From contig CM057231.1 in NCBI GenBank assembly GCA_029891385.1, positions 22,971,300 to 23,035,299 on the forward strand: a stretch of DNA of 64,000 nt. Direction: 5' to 3'. The DNA is from Erythroxylum novogranatense. Lineage: Eukaryota; Streptophyta; Magnoliopsida; Malpighiales; Erythroxylaceae. A model generated the notes under the pieces. That model saw nothing but the letters and a program-made list of their open reading frames with translations. It was not told the origin of the DNA and did no database searches. The position numbers were made by a program, and so were the translations under genes. Shown piece after piece: positions 11,934-22,450 of the stretch. The stretch's first letter is position 1; each line of letters starts with the position of its first letter.

Positions 11934-13427
11934 TTTGTGGTTGATTATGTCTGAAAATATAAATTATTAAAACATGAGCATACTAGTCAACAATTTATGG
12001 AACTTTGTATAAAATCATGATGCATGTATGCATGATGATAGGTTTAACAAAACTTTAAAAAATTAAAACATTATACGACGGTTATTTTTCTTATCTATAA
12101 CAGACTAAGTGACGGTTGGCCATCTTATCCATTAAAAGAAAAACTGGGACCCTCCCACTCAAAAACTACCAAGCATCTCATGCCCAATTTTTTAAGAAGC
12201 GTCTTAATTTGGTCCATACTTTTACCAATAGAGCTACGGTGGGCAGTTTATTGATAAAAAATATTGAGTGCTTAACCATTTGATTCATTCACTAAAGATA
12301 CCTACAAACCATACCTCGGTGGGAGGTCACATTTGCTATCATTAAGTGGACTTATCCTTAAGGAGACCCAAACCATGCAAGATCTAGGATCCATGCCCTC
12401 CGATAGGGAGTAACACTTCACCACATGCAAACGGGCCATCATTTGGAGACCGTGGACTCTCACAGGAGCATCCTCTCCCACTCAATCTTTTTGGGCTTTA
12501 AGTTTTAAATATCATCTTGTCTAGATGCAATTTATTATCCATCCTATATTGTTTCATTATTTATCTCATACATAATCAATGCATGGCAAAGCCTAGGGTT
12601 GGCAATTTTCTAAATGACATGCAATCACATAATATCACATATTATAAGCATTCATTTCTCCATTCATCACATGAACTAATAAAGCCACTTTTGATTGTCC
12701 ATCCTAGAAAAATAAAATAATTACAAGCCTTTTAGGCCCAAAGTATTCTTCTTGGACTTGGATCTTTCGCTTCGAACTCTTCACAAACATGATCCGGCCC
12801 ATTATGTAAACAAAATGTAATGGCATATATGAAAATCGAATTTTGTCACTTTGAAAAATAAAATTCCAGCACCAAATTTTTTAGAAAACCAAATCTTTGA
12901 TTTGACAAAAAATTCCAGCACTAGTTTTCATTAAAACCGAAGCTCATTTCATGAAAATAAAAAACCAGCACTTAGTATTTTAGTAAAACCGAAATTTGAT
13001 TCTTTGAAACAAAAATCCAACACTTGTTTTTACAATAAAAACCGAAAAGTGATCCATTGAAACAAAATTCCAGCAACTATGTTTTCACAAAACTTATGCC
13101 AATACACAAAAGGATACACCGAAAATTTTACCTTTCCATTTCTTCAATCCATGGCTACTCCATCTTCATCATTACATCAATTTGTACATTACAAAATCAA
13201 AGAAAATAGAAAAAAGAAACCAAGGAGGAAACATGGTGATGATAGACCACCCTCCTTGTTACAACCAATGAAAAAATCTTACAAGGTAAATTTAACTTCT
13301 ATGGACAACCAAAAGGGCAAACATACACCATGTATATTTCTATCACATAAAAATATGCAGCATACACAAAAAGATTGCCAACCTATGCATCCAATATATA
13401 GGAACCGAAATCATGCATTAGAAACTG
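11934..13427 (-). other. B long untranslated leader with degenerate repeats
   Basis: This stretch of about 1.5 kb lies between the PBS and gag of B, with no supported coding sequence. At 12840-13080 a unit of roughly 55-65 bases recurs about four to five times, each with a TTCCAGCAC-like core and an AAAACCGAA-like core. Elsewhere it is AT-rich with CTCCCACTC-type segments. Long leaders occur in several plant copia lineages. No homologous leader is visible in C, where this part has been replaced. Confidence 0.6.
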
Positions 13428-13439
13428 TCTCTGATACCA
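13428..13439 (-). other. B primer binding site
   Basis: On minus the sequence is TGGTATCAGAGA, two bases downstream of the 5' LTR end. It is a one-mismatch version of the initiator Met-tRNA site. Confidence 0.85.
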
Positions 13440-13441
13440 AT

Positions 13442-15465
13442 TGTTGGATTGGAAAAAGAAAACATGCTTTGTTTGGAAAAACGGTAGATTTCAAAACTTT
13501 TAAGCAATCATTACTTGCAGCAGAAGCAACGAGTCCAAATCAACATGCCAATCAATACATGAAATGGTATAAGGATAACAAAATATAAAAAAGATCAGGA
13601 GTATTACCGACTCCTTCGCTACAACTTTAAATCCTCGCTGCGCTATCCTCTCCTTCTTCGTGTAACCAAATCCTTTGCCTTTGACTATTTTCCTTTAGCA
13701 ATCTACTTTCTCCTTATTGTAGTATCCTCAACCAAGTAGATTTACCACCTGTTCTTCAAGGACAATTAGGTTAACAAAATCCTTTGGTGGGAAAGGAGAA
13801 GAAATGTTTGGAGGAGATTTTTTTAAAAGAAGAAGAAGCAAAATTGGAACTCTTTCAATTGGTATTTTTGATTCTCTCTTTCATGAAAGGAGAGAAGGTG
13901 TAAAGAACATGCAAGAACTCTTTCTTGCCTACCAATTTCGTATATGCATGGATGGAAGGAGAGAGAGGCATCAAATGCATCACTTCTTTCATTAATCACT
14001 CATAAAATAGCCAATAAATGAGATTATCTTCATTTATCTTTATGATGGCTATTTGAAAAGACCATAACCTAAACTTCAATACCCAATTTCGGTTTTGCCA
14101 AGAAGAAAGAAGGAAGATGGTCCATCTAATGTACATCTTTCATCTTTAATCTAATGAATGCAAATAGGTTACAAGCCAACATTAAAAGACAACCATTAAA
14201 CCATTTAATGGTAAGTTCATAACTCCATTTAATGATGATTAACCATAATAAAGACCATCTTTATTTAACATTTTAATGTCAAATGTGTGGTTACACATTT
14301 AACCTAGGAATAACCGAAATTGCTATCTTCTTCTTTAAAAAAATTATTTTAATAAGATTAATCTAATTAATTACATTAAACCAAAAACCAAGCCCATTAC
14401 TAAATGTACATTTGGACTTCTTTAATTAGACCAAGCCCAAGATTCAATTATGGGCTTCTAATTAACCTTCATTTATATTTCTTACTTAGCTTGATAACCT
14501 TCCTTAAAGTCAAGTGGGGAATCTTATTGGACTTTGATAATTCAAGCTCCAATAAGCCCAGAATTAATTAAATCTCATTGGAATTAATTCTAGCTTATTA
14601 ACTAAATCTCATTCCACTAAAAACAATTAGTTGAACTCTTGAATTATTAAATATTATGAGAATATGTCCAATTGGTTTTTCCTTCTAGATCTCTCAATTT
14701 ACTTTATATGGTGATTAACATATAAGATCTCATCTCAGTATTAATACTTGATGGGTAGCTAGTCCATCAAACTACTGGCGCCAGTTTAATCACCAAATCT
14801 CCTTAAAACATCTAGAAGAGATGATAACACTATAAACTCTTTATTTGAGTGAATGTTCCCTGATACATATTTCAATTAATAATTCCAACATGCGCACCAT
14901 CGGATTAATACTCAGTAAAAATCCATTCCGATCATATCAAGAATTATAATGAAACATATATGAGTTCATCACTCATCAAGATTATGGTTCATAATAAACA
15001 AATGCTTAAATTGTATGTTTTAAGATTAAAGTAACGACCCACTTTATTCTTGAAAACATACTTGATTAAAGATTCATTTAATAGTGCCATTATCGATAGT
15101 CAACTACTATCATGATATGAAACTCATCATTCCCTTGAAGTAAACTTCTTTACTTATATGGAGATAAATCGCAACACTATAGTCTAAACCATAATCAAGC
15201 GACCAACTTGATTATTGAACTGTGAATCAATTAATTCAGATTCTAATAATATACATGTTTCCCATACATCTCTATGTATATGTATATTACTTACTTAAGA
15301 ATCTTGGTACCTTATGACCAGATATATAATGCTCATACAGATAAAACCAAACTCTTTTGTTTTATTAATAATAAATATTTTCATTACAAAACTGTAACTG
15401 AAGAAGATAAAGTTACATGTAAATACACTTGCTTTCCAGGGCACTATATTTACATAACTCCAACA
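13442..15465 (-). repeat. B 5' LTR (about 2.0 kb, TGTTGGAG...CCAACA on minus)
   Basis: The minus-strand start TGTTGGAGTTATGTAAATAT and the following few hundred bases match the starts of both C LTRs (31233 and 35731). The end, AATCCAACA, abuts the PBS. Small plus-strand reading frames at 13804 and 15274 fall inside it and have no family resemblance. Confidence 0.88.
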
Positions 15466-17310
15466 TGTTAGTATGGATTAACCAACTGTTACTTTATTAT
15501 AGGACCAATCTCACTATATTAAGATAGCTCACACCACGATTGAGAATAGAAAGAAACCACTTTTTTAAGAATGAAAGATTTTTGGACAACATGTGATCCT
15601 TGTCTTCTAGATCAATTAACTAAGGCCCAAAATGTCTCTGAATTCATTGCTCAAAATATTTTTGGTTAATTGCTTAAAAACAAATAGAGATCCTCAGTGG
15701 ACTTTTTATTGTAAAATTTTTAACTAATTGGTGCTACCATTCTATGATGAAATTTTAATTATAATTGAAATGAGATTATAGTATTGTAATTAACCCAGAT
15801 AATATTGTATTCTACTTATTCAAATGTAAATATTGCACCATTATTCTAAATTGATTTTCATACACATCTGATTATGTGAAATCAAATGCATTAAATAGAA
15901 TATATAATTTGATTGATGGTTATATGTTCATTTGATTTAAATCTCTTATATACAGTTAGCCTCTTTATATACAACTAATGAAAGGTAAACCAAAAAAAAA
16001 GTTGTACAGGTCAGCCTTAATAATTAACAAAGGGAGAGAAACTCATCATTCATTCCTCCTTAATCCTTCTAGTTCATTCAAATAGTTCCAATTTCTTCCT
16101 TGCATTTTGTTTCTCCCTCCTTTTTATTTTTGTTTGATCTATTATATACATGTATCCTTGGTTTCCTTGGTAATCATCCCTTCCCACCTTTAGTCTTTCC
16201 TTTACTGTATTGCAACTGCCATTTGTTTCCTAACTATTCTTGCCCATAGCTTAAGTAAAACATGTTCCTTTCAACTTACTCTATCTCTAAAACCACCCCC
16301 TCTTTAAAACACTTGCTTTAAACTGACCCAAAAATACTTGAACAGTACTCCCCCCAAAGTTACTTATATACAACCCATCAAAACTACCCAATGCCTAAGC
16401 CATTCCTATCTTAGTTCAAAATGTCTTTCAATCTTATGTATTTATCAACCTCATAACCATAAAAAGGCATATGTTCCTCTTACATCTTATTAAAAATGGT
16501 TGAATCATCTTATGTTTTACATCCATTCCTTCACTTCCTCTTCAACCTCTGCTATAATGAGAGAAAATTGCCATTAATGTGGTTAATTTATAGAAAATCT
16601 AGACTTCCATTATTTGTGATAGTGTAGAAGAAGGGAAAGTCCCTTCTTTACTTATTCCCACTCTACAAAATGATTAGATTATGCACTTAAATTAGGACTG
16701 TGGCTCTTCAATAGACACCCAATGTTTATCAAAATAGCACTAATTTAGGTTAAATTCCATAATGTCCCTTTGGACTATTGGAGCATTGAAGCATTGGGAA
16801 ATATAGCAAGTGCAATAGTTAAACCCCTATTTATGGATTCAATTTTAGAAAAAATGCAAAGGATACTTATCAAATAAATTATGTATAACTGATACCAGAT
16901 AAACATTTGTTGAACCATTGCATGCTAGCCACTTATGATGAGGAGAATAAGTAATTTTTGGTTCAAATACCCATTCTATATGTGTGGAAGTCAGAGAAAA
17001 TTAAAAAAGAAACTAATGCTTCTTAGATCCCAACGATGAAGATATTTAGAATAAGCGATTATAGGGAATTTATTATAAATGTATAAGAAAAGCACACTAA
17101 TAATCAGGTCAAGGATGTACACCAACAAATCCACCATCCTATCTCAGAAGTTCAACTACTTTAGCCCCTTCAAGAATAGTATAGTAATAAATCCTAAGGC
17201 TAGCAAAAATCCCCCATTTTTTGGATCAACCAAGGAAGCCAAAAGACAAAGTTAACCTCGCTTTAAACTCTTATAAAATTGATTTCTTAAATTAATTTTC
17301 TAACTAAAAC
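15466..17310. other. Unassigned AT-rich intergenic DNA
   Basis: No reading frame, LTR end, PBS or conserved repeat that I recognise in about 1.8 kb. It is AT-rich with homopolymer stretches. It separates the 5' LTR of B from solo LTR1, and may be old unannotated repeat or genuine spacer. Confidence 0.5.
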
Positions 17311-18249
17311 TGTTGGGCCCCGAGTTTATTTTTATATATTATTTATTTATTCTTCATTTTGTTTTAATTGTTTTATTATTATTTTAGTTGAGTTTTAAAA
17401 TTTTATCAAGGATGAATGGGGTATTGAATAGAAATTAGAATTTAGAATGAAGTGTTAGAATTATATTATTAAGTGGGTTGAAAGAGTAGAGACATATAAG
17501 ACAAATTAAGGGTAAACTTAGAAAGCCCAAGTGAAGGAGGGGCAAAATTGGAAGAAAAGGAGTAAAAAGAAGAGATGAAAGTGTGGTTTGAATTAGAAAA
17601 GAAAGGAGGTGTAGTAGGAACCAAAGGGAGAAGAGAAAAAAACAAAAAAGAAGAAAGAAGAAGAAAAAGAAGAGAAATCCACTTATGAGGTAAGCTTTCA
17701 TCTTCTTATGCTAGATTCAAAAAGGGGATAAAATAGAGGTTGGGGTTTGTGTTGGAAATGAAGGAAGAAAGAAGAGAAAGATGGACCCAATTTGATTTTG
17801 GAAGTTCTAAGCTAGGGTTTTGGTTTTTCTAGCCTAGATGGGCTATGGGTAGGTTAGGTTTAAATTCAATTTTAGCATTTCTTTAATTCTTAAATTTTAT
17901 GCACTTTCTTTGAATGTATGGATTGAATAGATATTGGTTTAATTGAAGGAAATCAAGAAAATTATACTCAAGAGAGAGAGGAAGGGCAATCTTGAGATTG
18001 GACTTCCAACAACTTAGGTGGGTAATATGTTTATGGTTATTAGGTGATGGGCTATGCCCTATTTGTATGTGTGATTGCTTTAAAAGTTGTAAATGTTGAG
18101 TTTGAATATGTTTTCTTTGAAATAAATGCAAAATATGAAAATGTGACAATTTGATGAAAGGAAAGAAACATGAGAATGCAAAATTTTGGTTGACTATATG
18201 AGCATAGACTTGTTTGTGATTGGGCAAGAGAGAAACCCGTTTCGATTGT

Positions 18250-18533
18250 CACGTGCACATTGACCGCCTTTTCCCGGCTGCCCGCTTGAGGCCACGAGAT
18301 CTTGAGAAATCGGACTCGTTTTGTTTACGGTGTAAACCGTTTTGTTCCACAGAAACTCTTTAGCCATTTGATGTGCATTTCTTTTTGATTTTGTTATCTA
18401 TTATGAATAATAAAATGTTACGATTGATAAAAGTTGACATGTTATGAATTATATGATGAAATTACAATTAGATTGGAATGCTTGATATATGTGTGGGGTG
18501 CTTATGGTATGGCTCATTTTCGAGGGCTATAAA
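18250..18533 (+). promoter_or_regulatory. G-box and TATA box in solo LTR1
   Basis: CACGTG at 18250-18255 lies within GTCACGTGCAC, and TATAAA at 18528-18533 within GGCTATAAACGTATTAG. Both recur with similar surroundings in solo LTR2 and the G LTRs. The TATA box is 47-49 bases upstream of the CCTCCTYAG/GTGC motif in all three. Conservation between otherwise diverged LTRs suggests the LTR core promoter; no transcript evidence is available. Confidence 0.5.
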
Positions 18534-19546
18534 CGTATTAGTCACTGAGCCGTGTTACTCACCCTACTTTCCCTCCTTAGGTGCAATACAAGACGAACGT
18601 GAACCTTGCAAGGCATCGGAAACTCTAAGACTTTAGATACTTTTGTACTAAGTTAGTAACTAGCTTTTGGATAGCTTTTCAAGCATATCAAACATTGAGT
18701 ATCCATGTATCTTGTACATTATGCTTAGTTATGATGGACATGATGACATGTAATTAAAGCTATGCATGAACATTTATGTATGATTGTGTTGTTTTATAGA
18801 TAATGCGTGAGATTTCGTCCGAATTTCGAAAAAGGAAGGTGTATGTGCGTGTTCTTCCTTGTTGAGTTTGTTGTTGAGTATTTGTTTGGGAATAGTAGGT
18901 TGGATTTTAGAATTGTGTTTGAGATGAATTGGTGGAGGTGGAGCTTAATAGTATCGAAGAGTATGTAGTTGTGGGTGAATATGTGAAGTTGACTTGTTGA
19001 TAAGCCATCCTAAGTATAGGAATGGTGTTTGGAAACTTCAATTGCAAAACTATAATGATCTAGATGGACTTAGCCAAGGTGGTCTTAATGAAAGTTGTAA
19101 TCTATGTTTCCAGCTTTCTAACGCCATGAAGTATGCAATTTTTCGATTTTGGGGCTAGAAGTTATGATTAATTGAAATTTTGATGTTGTTAGGATGGACT
19201 TTTAGGGACAGAAACTTTAAGTGAACTTTTGACCCTCTTAAAGTGAGAAATTGCTCTTAGGGCCCTCTTGAGAGTTGTAGATTTTCTTCTTATCTTTCCA
19301 CTGATATAAAGTACGAAATTGTTGGACAAGGGAGTAGAAATTTATGGTTAGAAGTTTTGATGTTGTTTAGGGTGAATTAACAAACAGTCACGTTGTCGTA
19401 AATTTTTGACCCCTTAAGAGACCGAAATTGTTTTTGATTTCTTATAGAAAGTTGTCGAGCTTTCTTTTATCTTTCCAACAGTATATAGTATGAAAATTTT
19501 GGTTATCGAAGTCAAAAGTTATGAATTCCTGTAAGTGGAGACATTT

Positions 19547-19755
19547 TCGATAGAAAAGCAGACGGAAGAAAGCAGATGATAGAAAAGCAGACGGAAGAAA
19601 ACAGATGATAGAGAAGCAGACGGAAGAAAGCAGACGATAGAAAAGTAGACGGAAGAAAGTAGACGGAAGAAAGTAGATGATAGAAAAGCAGACGATAGAA
19701 AAGCAGATGGAAGAAAGCAGACGATAGAAAATGAGACGATACAGAAGGTAGAAGA
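19547..19755 (+). repeat. GCAGACGGAAGAAAG minisatellite in solo LTR1
   Basis: About nine degenerate units built from GATAGAAAAGCAGACG and GAAGAAAGCAGA. It lies about 545 bases before the LTR end, close to where the G LTR carries its GC-rich palindrome cluster. Confidence 0.82.
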
Positions 19756-20300
19756 CAGATTTGGCCTTTGAGATATTCACGAAAATTGTAGATCTCGAAG
19801 TCCTCTTTTCAATGGTTAAAAAACAAAGTCAATCAGATATCTATAGTAAAGGTTATGGCATTCGTACTGAGTCATGTACATTCCAAGTAAGGGGTAGAAA
19901 CGTGTCAGAGTCTTTTGGCCATAACTTCTTCTCTAGACATTCAAATGATCTGAGTCTTGAACCATTGGATTTAGAAGACTTTGCTCTTCATCTCCACCAA
20001 AAAAAATTAAAGCTATCTGAATTGTATGGAGAGAGATTAAGTGAAAATAGTGAGACGGGCACGGTGAGTGTGTTCTTCAATCATATGAACTGGTGTCATC
20101 TCACTGAACATACTTTAGTACTTTTGATGCTTTCTGGATCAATAGAGGTTTAAATGAGATGATTTTTGGCTTATGGTAATAAAGACATGGAGCTATAGAT
20201 GGTAGGAAGAAATCGGAATCTAATTCAGTCTCTAAGTTGGGTGTTGAGTCCTTCATGTCTTTCGGTTCTGAATGTTGGACTTTGGAAACGGAGTCCAACA

Positions 20301-20989
20301 AAAACTATGTTTAAACACCTCAAAAATTACAGGATTTTTTTAAATTTTGCTAGAATGTATAACCTTTTTCTATTATAGTTTGTTTTATGTTTATGTAAGG
20401 AAAAGAAGCTTAAAGGATCTACATGCTCATATTAAATTCCCTCATAGTTTCCCTCCTCACTCCCCACCGAGAGGCTATCCTTAAGGTGAAAAATAAGTCT
20501 CTAAGCCTTTTGGCTCCTTACAAGCTGATGTTATCCACATCTCGACTAGCCTTGAAAATAAGAAATCAAATGTTGTTCAAGATGAAGTGAAAAATGGAGA
20601 TGATGGAGAAGAAAAATTAAATACTAATGACAAAGATCAATCATCTGAAGAAGATGAATATTGGGAAATAAGCTATAATATAGAACCATACAAGAGTGAT
20701 ATGTTTAGGGTTCCTTCACTAAAAACCCAAGAATTAGACTAGAAAGAAGAATGGATGAGCTGAGGATTCCCCCTAAATCACTTATTACAATTAAAGGCCC
20801 TACAAAACACATGATAAGAAAAACCCGAGCTCAAATCAATGAATGATAAAAGGAGAAGATACTATTAAACCAACCCTTAGACTCTTGATGTCCTTATGTA
20901 AACAATTAAACTATTTATGGATTAAAAATTATGTTTAAAAGTACATAATTAGTCTTTAATTTGTAATCTTGTTAATTAATCAGATTTTT
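20301..20989. other. Unassigned; possible gypsy gag-pol tail fragment
   Basis: Around 20540-20860 on plus there is a Glu/Asp/Lys-rich translation interrupted by stops, ending in a segment reading IKGPTKHMIRKTRAQINE. This faintly recalls the GPMTRSRAKK-like ends of some gypsy polyproteins. The match is short and weak, and no neighbouring RT or integrase is present. The rest shows nothing recognisable. Confidence 0.25.
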
Positions 20990-21170
20990 TGTAACACCCC
21001 ACTCCTGCATGACCCGAACCCGACATCGTTGGTGATATTTGAGTCCGCAACCTCGCGGGGCACAAACTCAGATATCACCAACGATGTTGGGTTCGGATCA
21101 CGCGGGAGTTGGGTGTTACATACTGACCAAATTACTATTTTACCCTTTCCGTCGGGAGTGGGATGTTACA
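20990..21170. repeat. Long inverted repeat (hairpin), related to LTR-like end at 63695
   Basis: Arms 20990-21044 and 21066-21120 are 55 bases each with six mismatches, separated by 21 bases. Both outer ends read TGTAACACCC. A third partial arm (GGAGTGGGATGTTACA) ends at 21170. The left arm and loop resemble the repeat starting at 63695 (ACACCCCA, GAACCCGACATC, GGTGATAT, TGAGTCC, CCTCGCG). It may be a head-to-head rearrangement of element termini or a small foldback element. RNA from it would form a strong stem. Confidence 0.8.
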
Positions 21171-21508
21171 TTTTTATCTTTTTTTTAAGCTACTAATTAG
21201 GACTATGTTAGTTTATCTAACTTTTATTTCAACTTGTATATAAATCCCTTTTCTTATATGCCAATGCCATATATTTAACTTCGTTATTAATAGGTTCTTA
21301 GTTCTTTTATTATATCCAATTCTTAAATTAAACTATTTTCCACATTCTTAAATTAATTAAAATTGCTTCCTCTCTAAGGCGGACATAAATGGTAATAAGA
21401 ATGAATCGAAATTTTTATCCATAAGTAATATAATAGCATTTTACTTAACTATTTATATAACAAAATACAAATGTAAACTATAGTCATAAAATAGTAAAAT
21501 GTAATATC
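21171..21508. other. Unassigned AT-rich spacer before E2
   Basis: No coding sequence or recognisable repeat. The last bases before E2 are its target site. Confidence 0.5.
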
Positions 21509-21513
21509 AATTG

Positions 21514-22394
21514 TGTTAAGTCAAAATGACTTTACATAAAAATGATTTTGATGTATAACAAACATAGTGAGATCAAATACAAGAAAAACAAAAGCAATCA
21601 CTGCACGATATCTGCATTTAATTCGGAGACGGGCGAAGATGACGATATGAGGCGAAGTTGACATGCACTAAGTTGAAAAGTCGATATGCACGCATTACGA
21701 CAAATCAAAACACAGGCGAAGTTTGTCAAAGTAAAAAGTCAACACGACGCAGTAAAAGAAATAGACGCAAGAGTCGATTCGAGTTAGTTACTGAACTCAA
21801 CCGATTAACTGCTTTTAAAGATTCAAGATTCAAGAATCAAGAAGCGCTAGAGACGAAGGCTATAAATACAAGTCAAGTCGAAAAATGAAGTGCTTGCTTT
21901 TTTGAGAAAAATTACACAAAGCGAAAAAGCGATTAAGTGCGAATTAGCTGAACGCTATCCTTCTGTAACAGAGTGTTCAAATATTTTCTAAAAAGAAAAG
22001 TTGTACAGATAGCTCGCAAGGCTAAGTGTGAAAGAATACTGGTTGTAGAGACCAAGAGGCTCGTGAAAGAATATCAGAACGCTTGAAGAGATAGTGAAAT
22101 CTCGTAAGAAACTCGAGGATCGGACGTAGCCACGGTTTGGGGTGAACCAGATAAATCTGCGTGTCTACTACTCTCACTCTCTATCTCACTTTTAGTTTCA
22201 AAGTTGATCTTTATTTACTATTCATATACTTAGCATTGAAAAGTTTGATCAATCAGATTAATAAGAATTTCAGAAAGAATCTTAATTCTAACAAGTAATT
22301 CTAAAAGATATTCAAAAGGGAATACACAATTCAACCCCCTTCTCGTGCATTCTATTGTGTTTTTAAGTCTCAGATTAACGTGTGATTCACTTCA
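21514..22394 (+). repeat. E2 5' LTR (881 bp)
   Basis: Starts TGTTAAGTCAAAATGAC and ends GATTCACTTCA before the PBS. It matches 29895-30826 apart from small indels and a shorter region near 21600-21760. Confidence 0.93.
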
Positions 22395-22396
22395 AT

Positions 22397-22407
22397 TGGT
22401 ATCGAGC
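22397..22407 (+). other. E2 primer binding site, one base short
   Basis: It reads TGGTATCGAGC where E1 has TGGTATCAGAGC: the A of a CAG is missing. Because this site is under strong constraint, the lesion is either an inactivating deletion or a sequencing error. Confidence 0.85.
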
Positions 22408-22450
22408 TTGGTATCCAAGAATCACTTTGGCGAAGTGTGGATTAAAGATA

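Larger units (their letters stand above)
8621..15465 (-). mobile_element. B: Ty1/copia element, minus strand, 3' end outside window
   Basis: Read on minus: 5' LTR (15465 to 13442), PBS, a long leader of about 1.5 kb, gag (from 11933) and pol. RT is cut at 8621 by the E1 insertion; RNase H and the 3' LTR must lie left of the window. The protein and LTR closely resemble element C on the plus strand, so the two form one family. The LTR of about 2 kb and the RT motifs (QMDVKTAFLDGDLEE, YVDD) are copia; I do not assign a finer lineage. The five bases outside the LTR (15466-15470, TGTTA) are one half of a target duplication whose partner is not visible. Confidence 0.88.
17311..20300 (+). mobile_element. 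Solo LTR1 of a Ty3/gypsy (Tekay-like) element, TSD AAAAC
   Basis: Starts TGTTGGGCCCC and ends GAGTCCAACA, flanked by a perfect 5-bp duplication AAAAC (17306-17310 and 20301-20305). No PBS, polypurine tract or coding sequence is attached, so it is a solo LTR left by recombination between two LTRs. Blocks inside match, on the other strand, the LTRs of G, and also solo LTR2: a GA-rich segment ending AG/GTAAG (17689/17690), a segment of about 69 bp (17949-18017), a G-box, a TATA box, and CCTCCTTAG/GTGCAA (18580/18581). Three copies of a roughly 180-bp unit begin near 19090, 19270 and 19447. Confidence 0.87.

Noticed and set aside
13079..13588. 169-codon plus-strand frame as a possible host gene
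   Set aside because: It crosses the leader, PBS and LTR edge of element B on the opposite strand.
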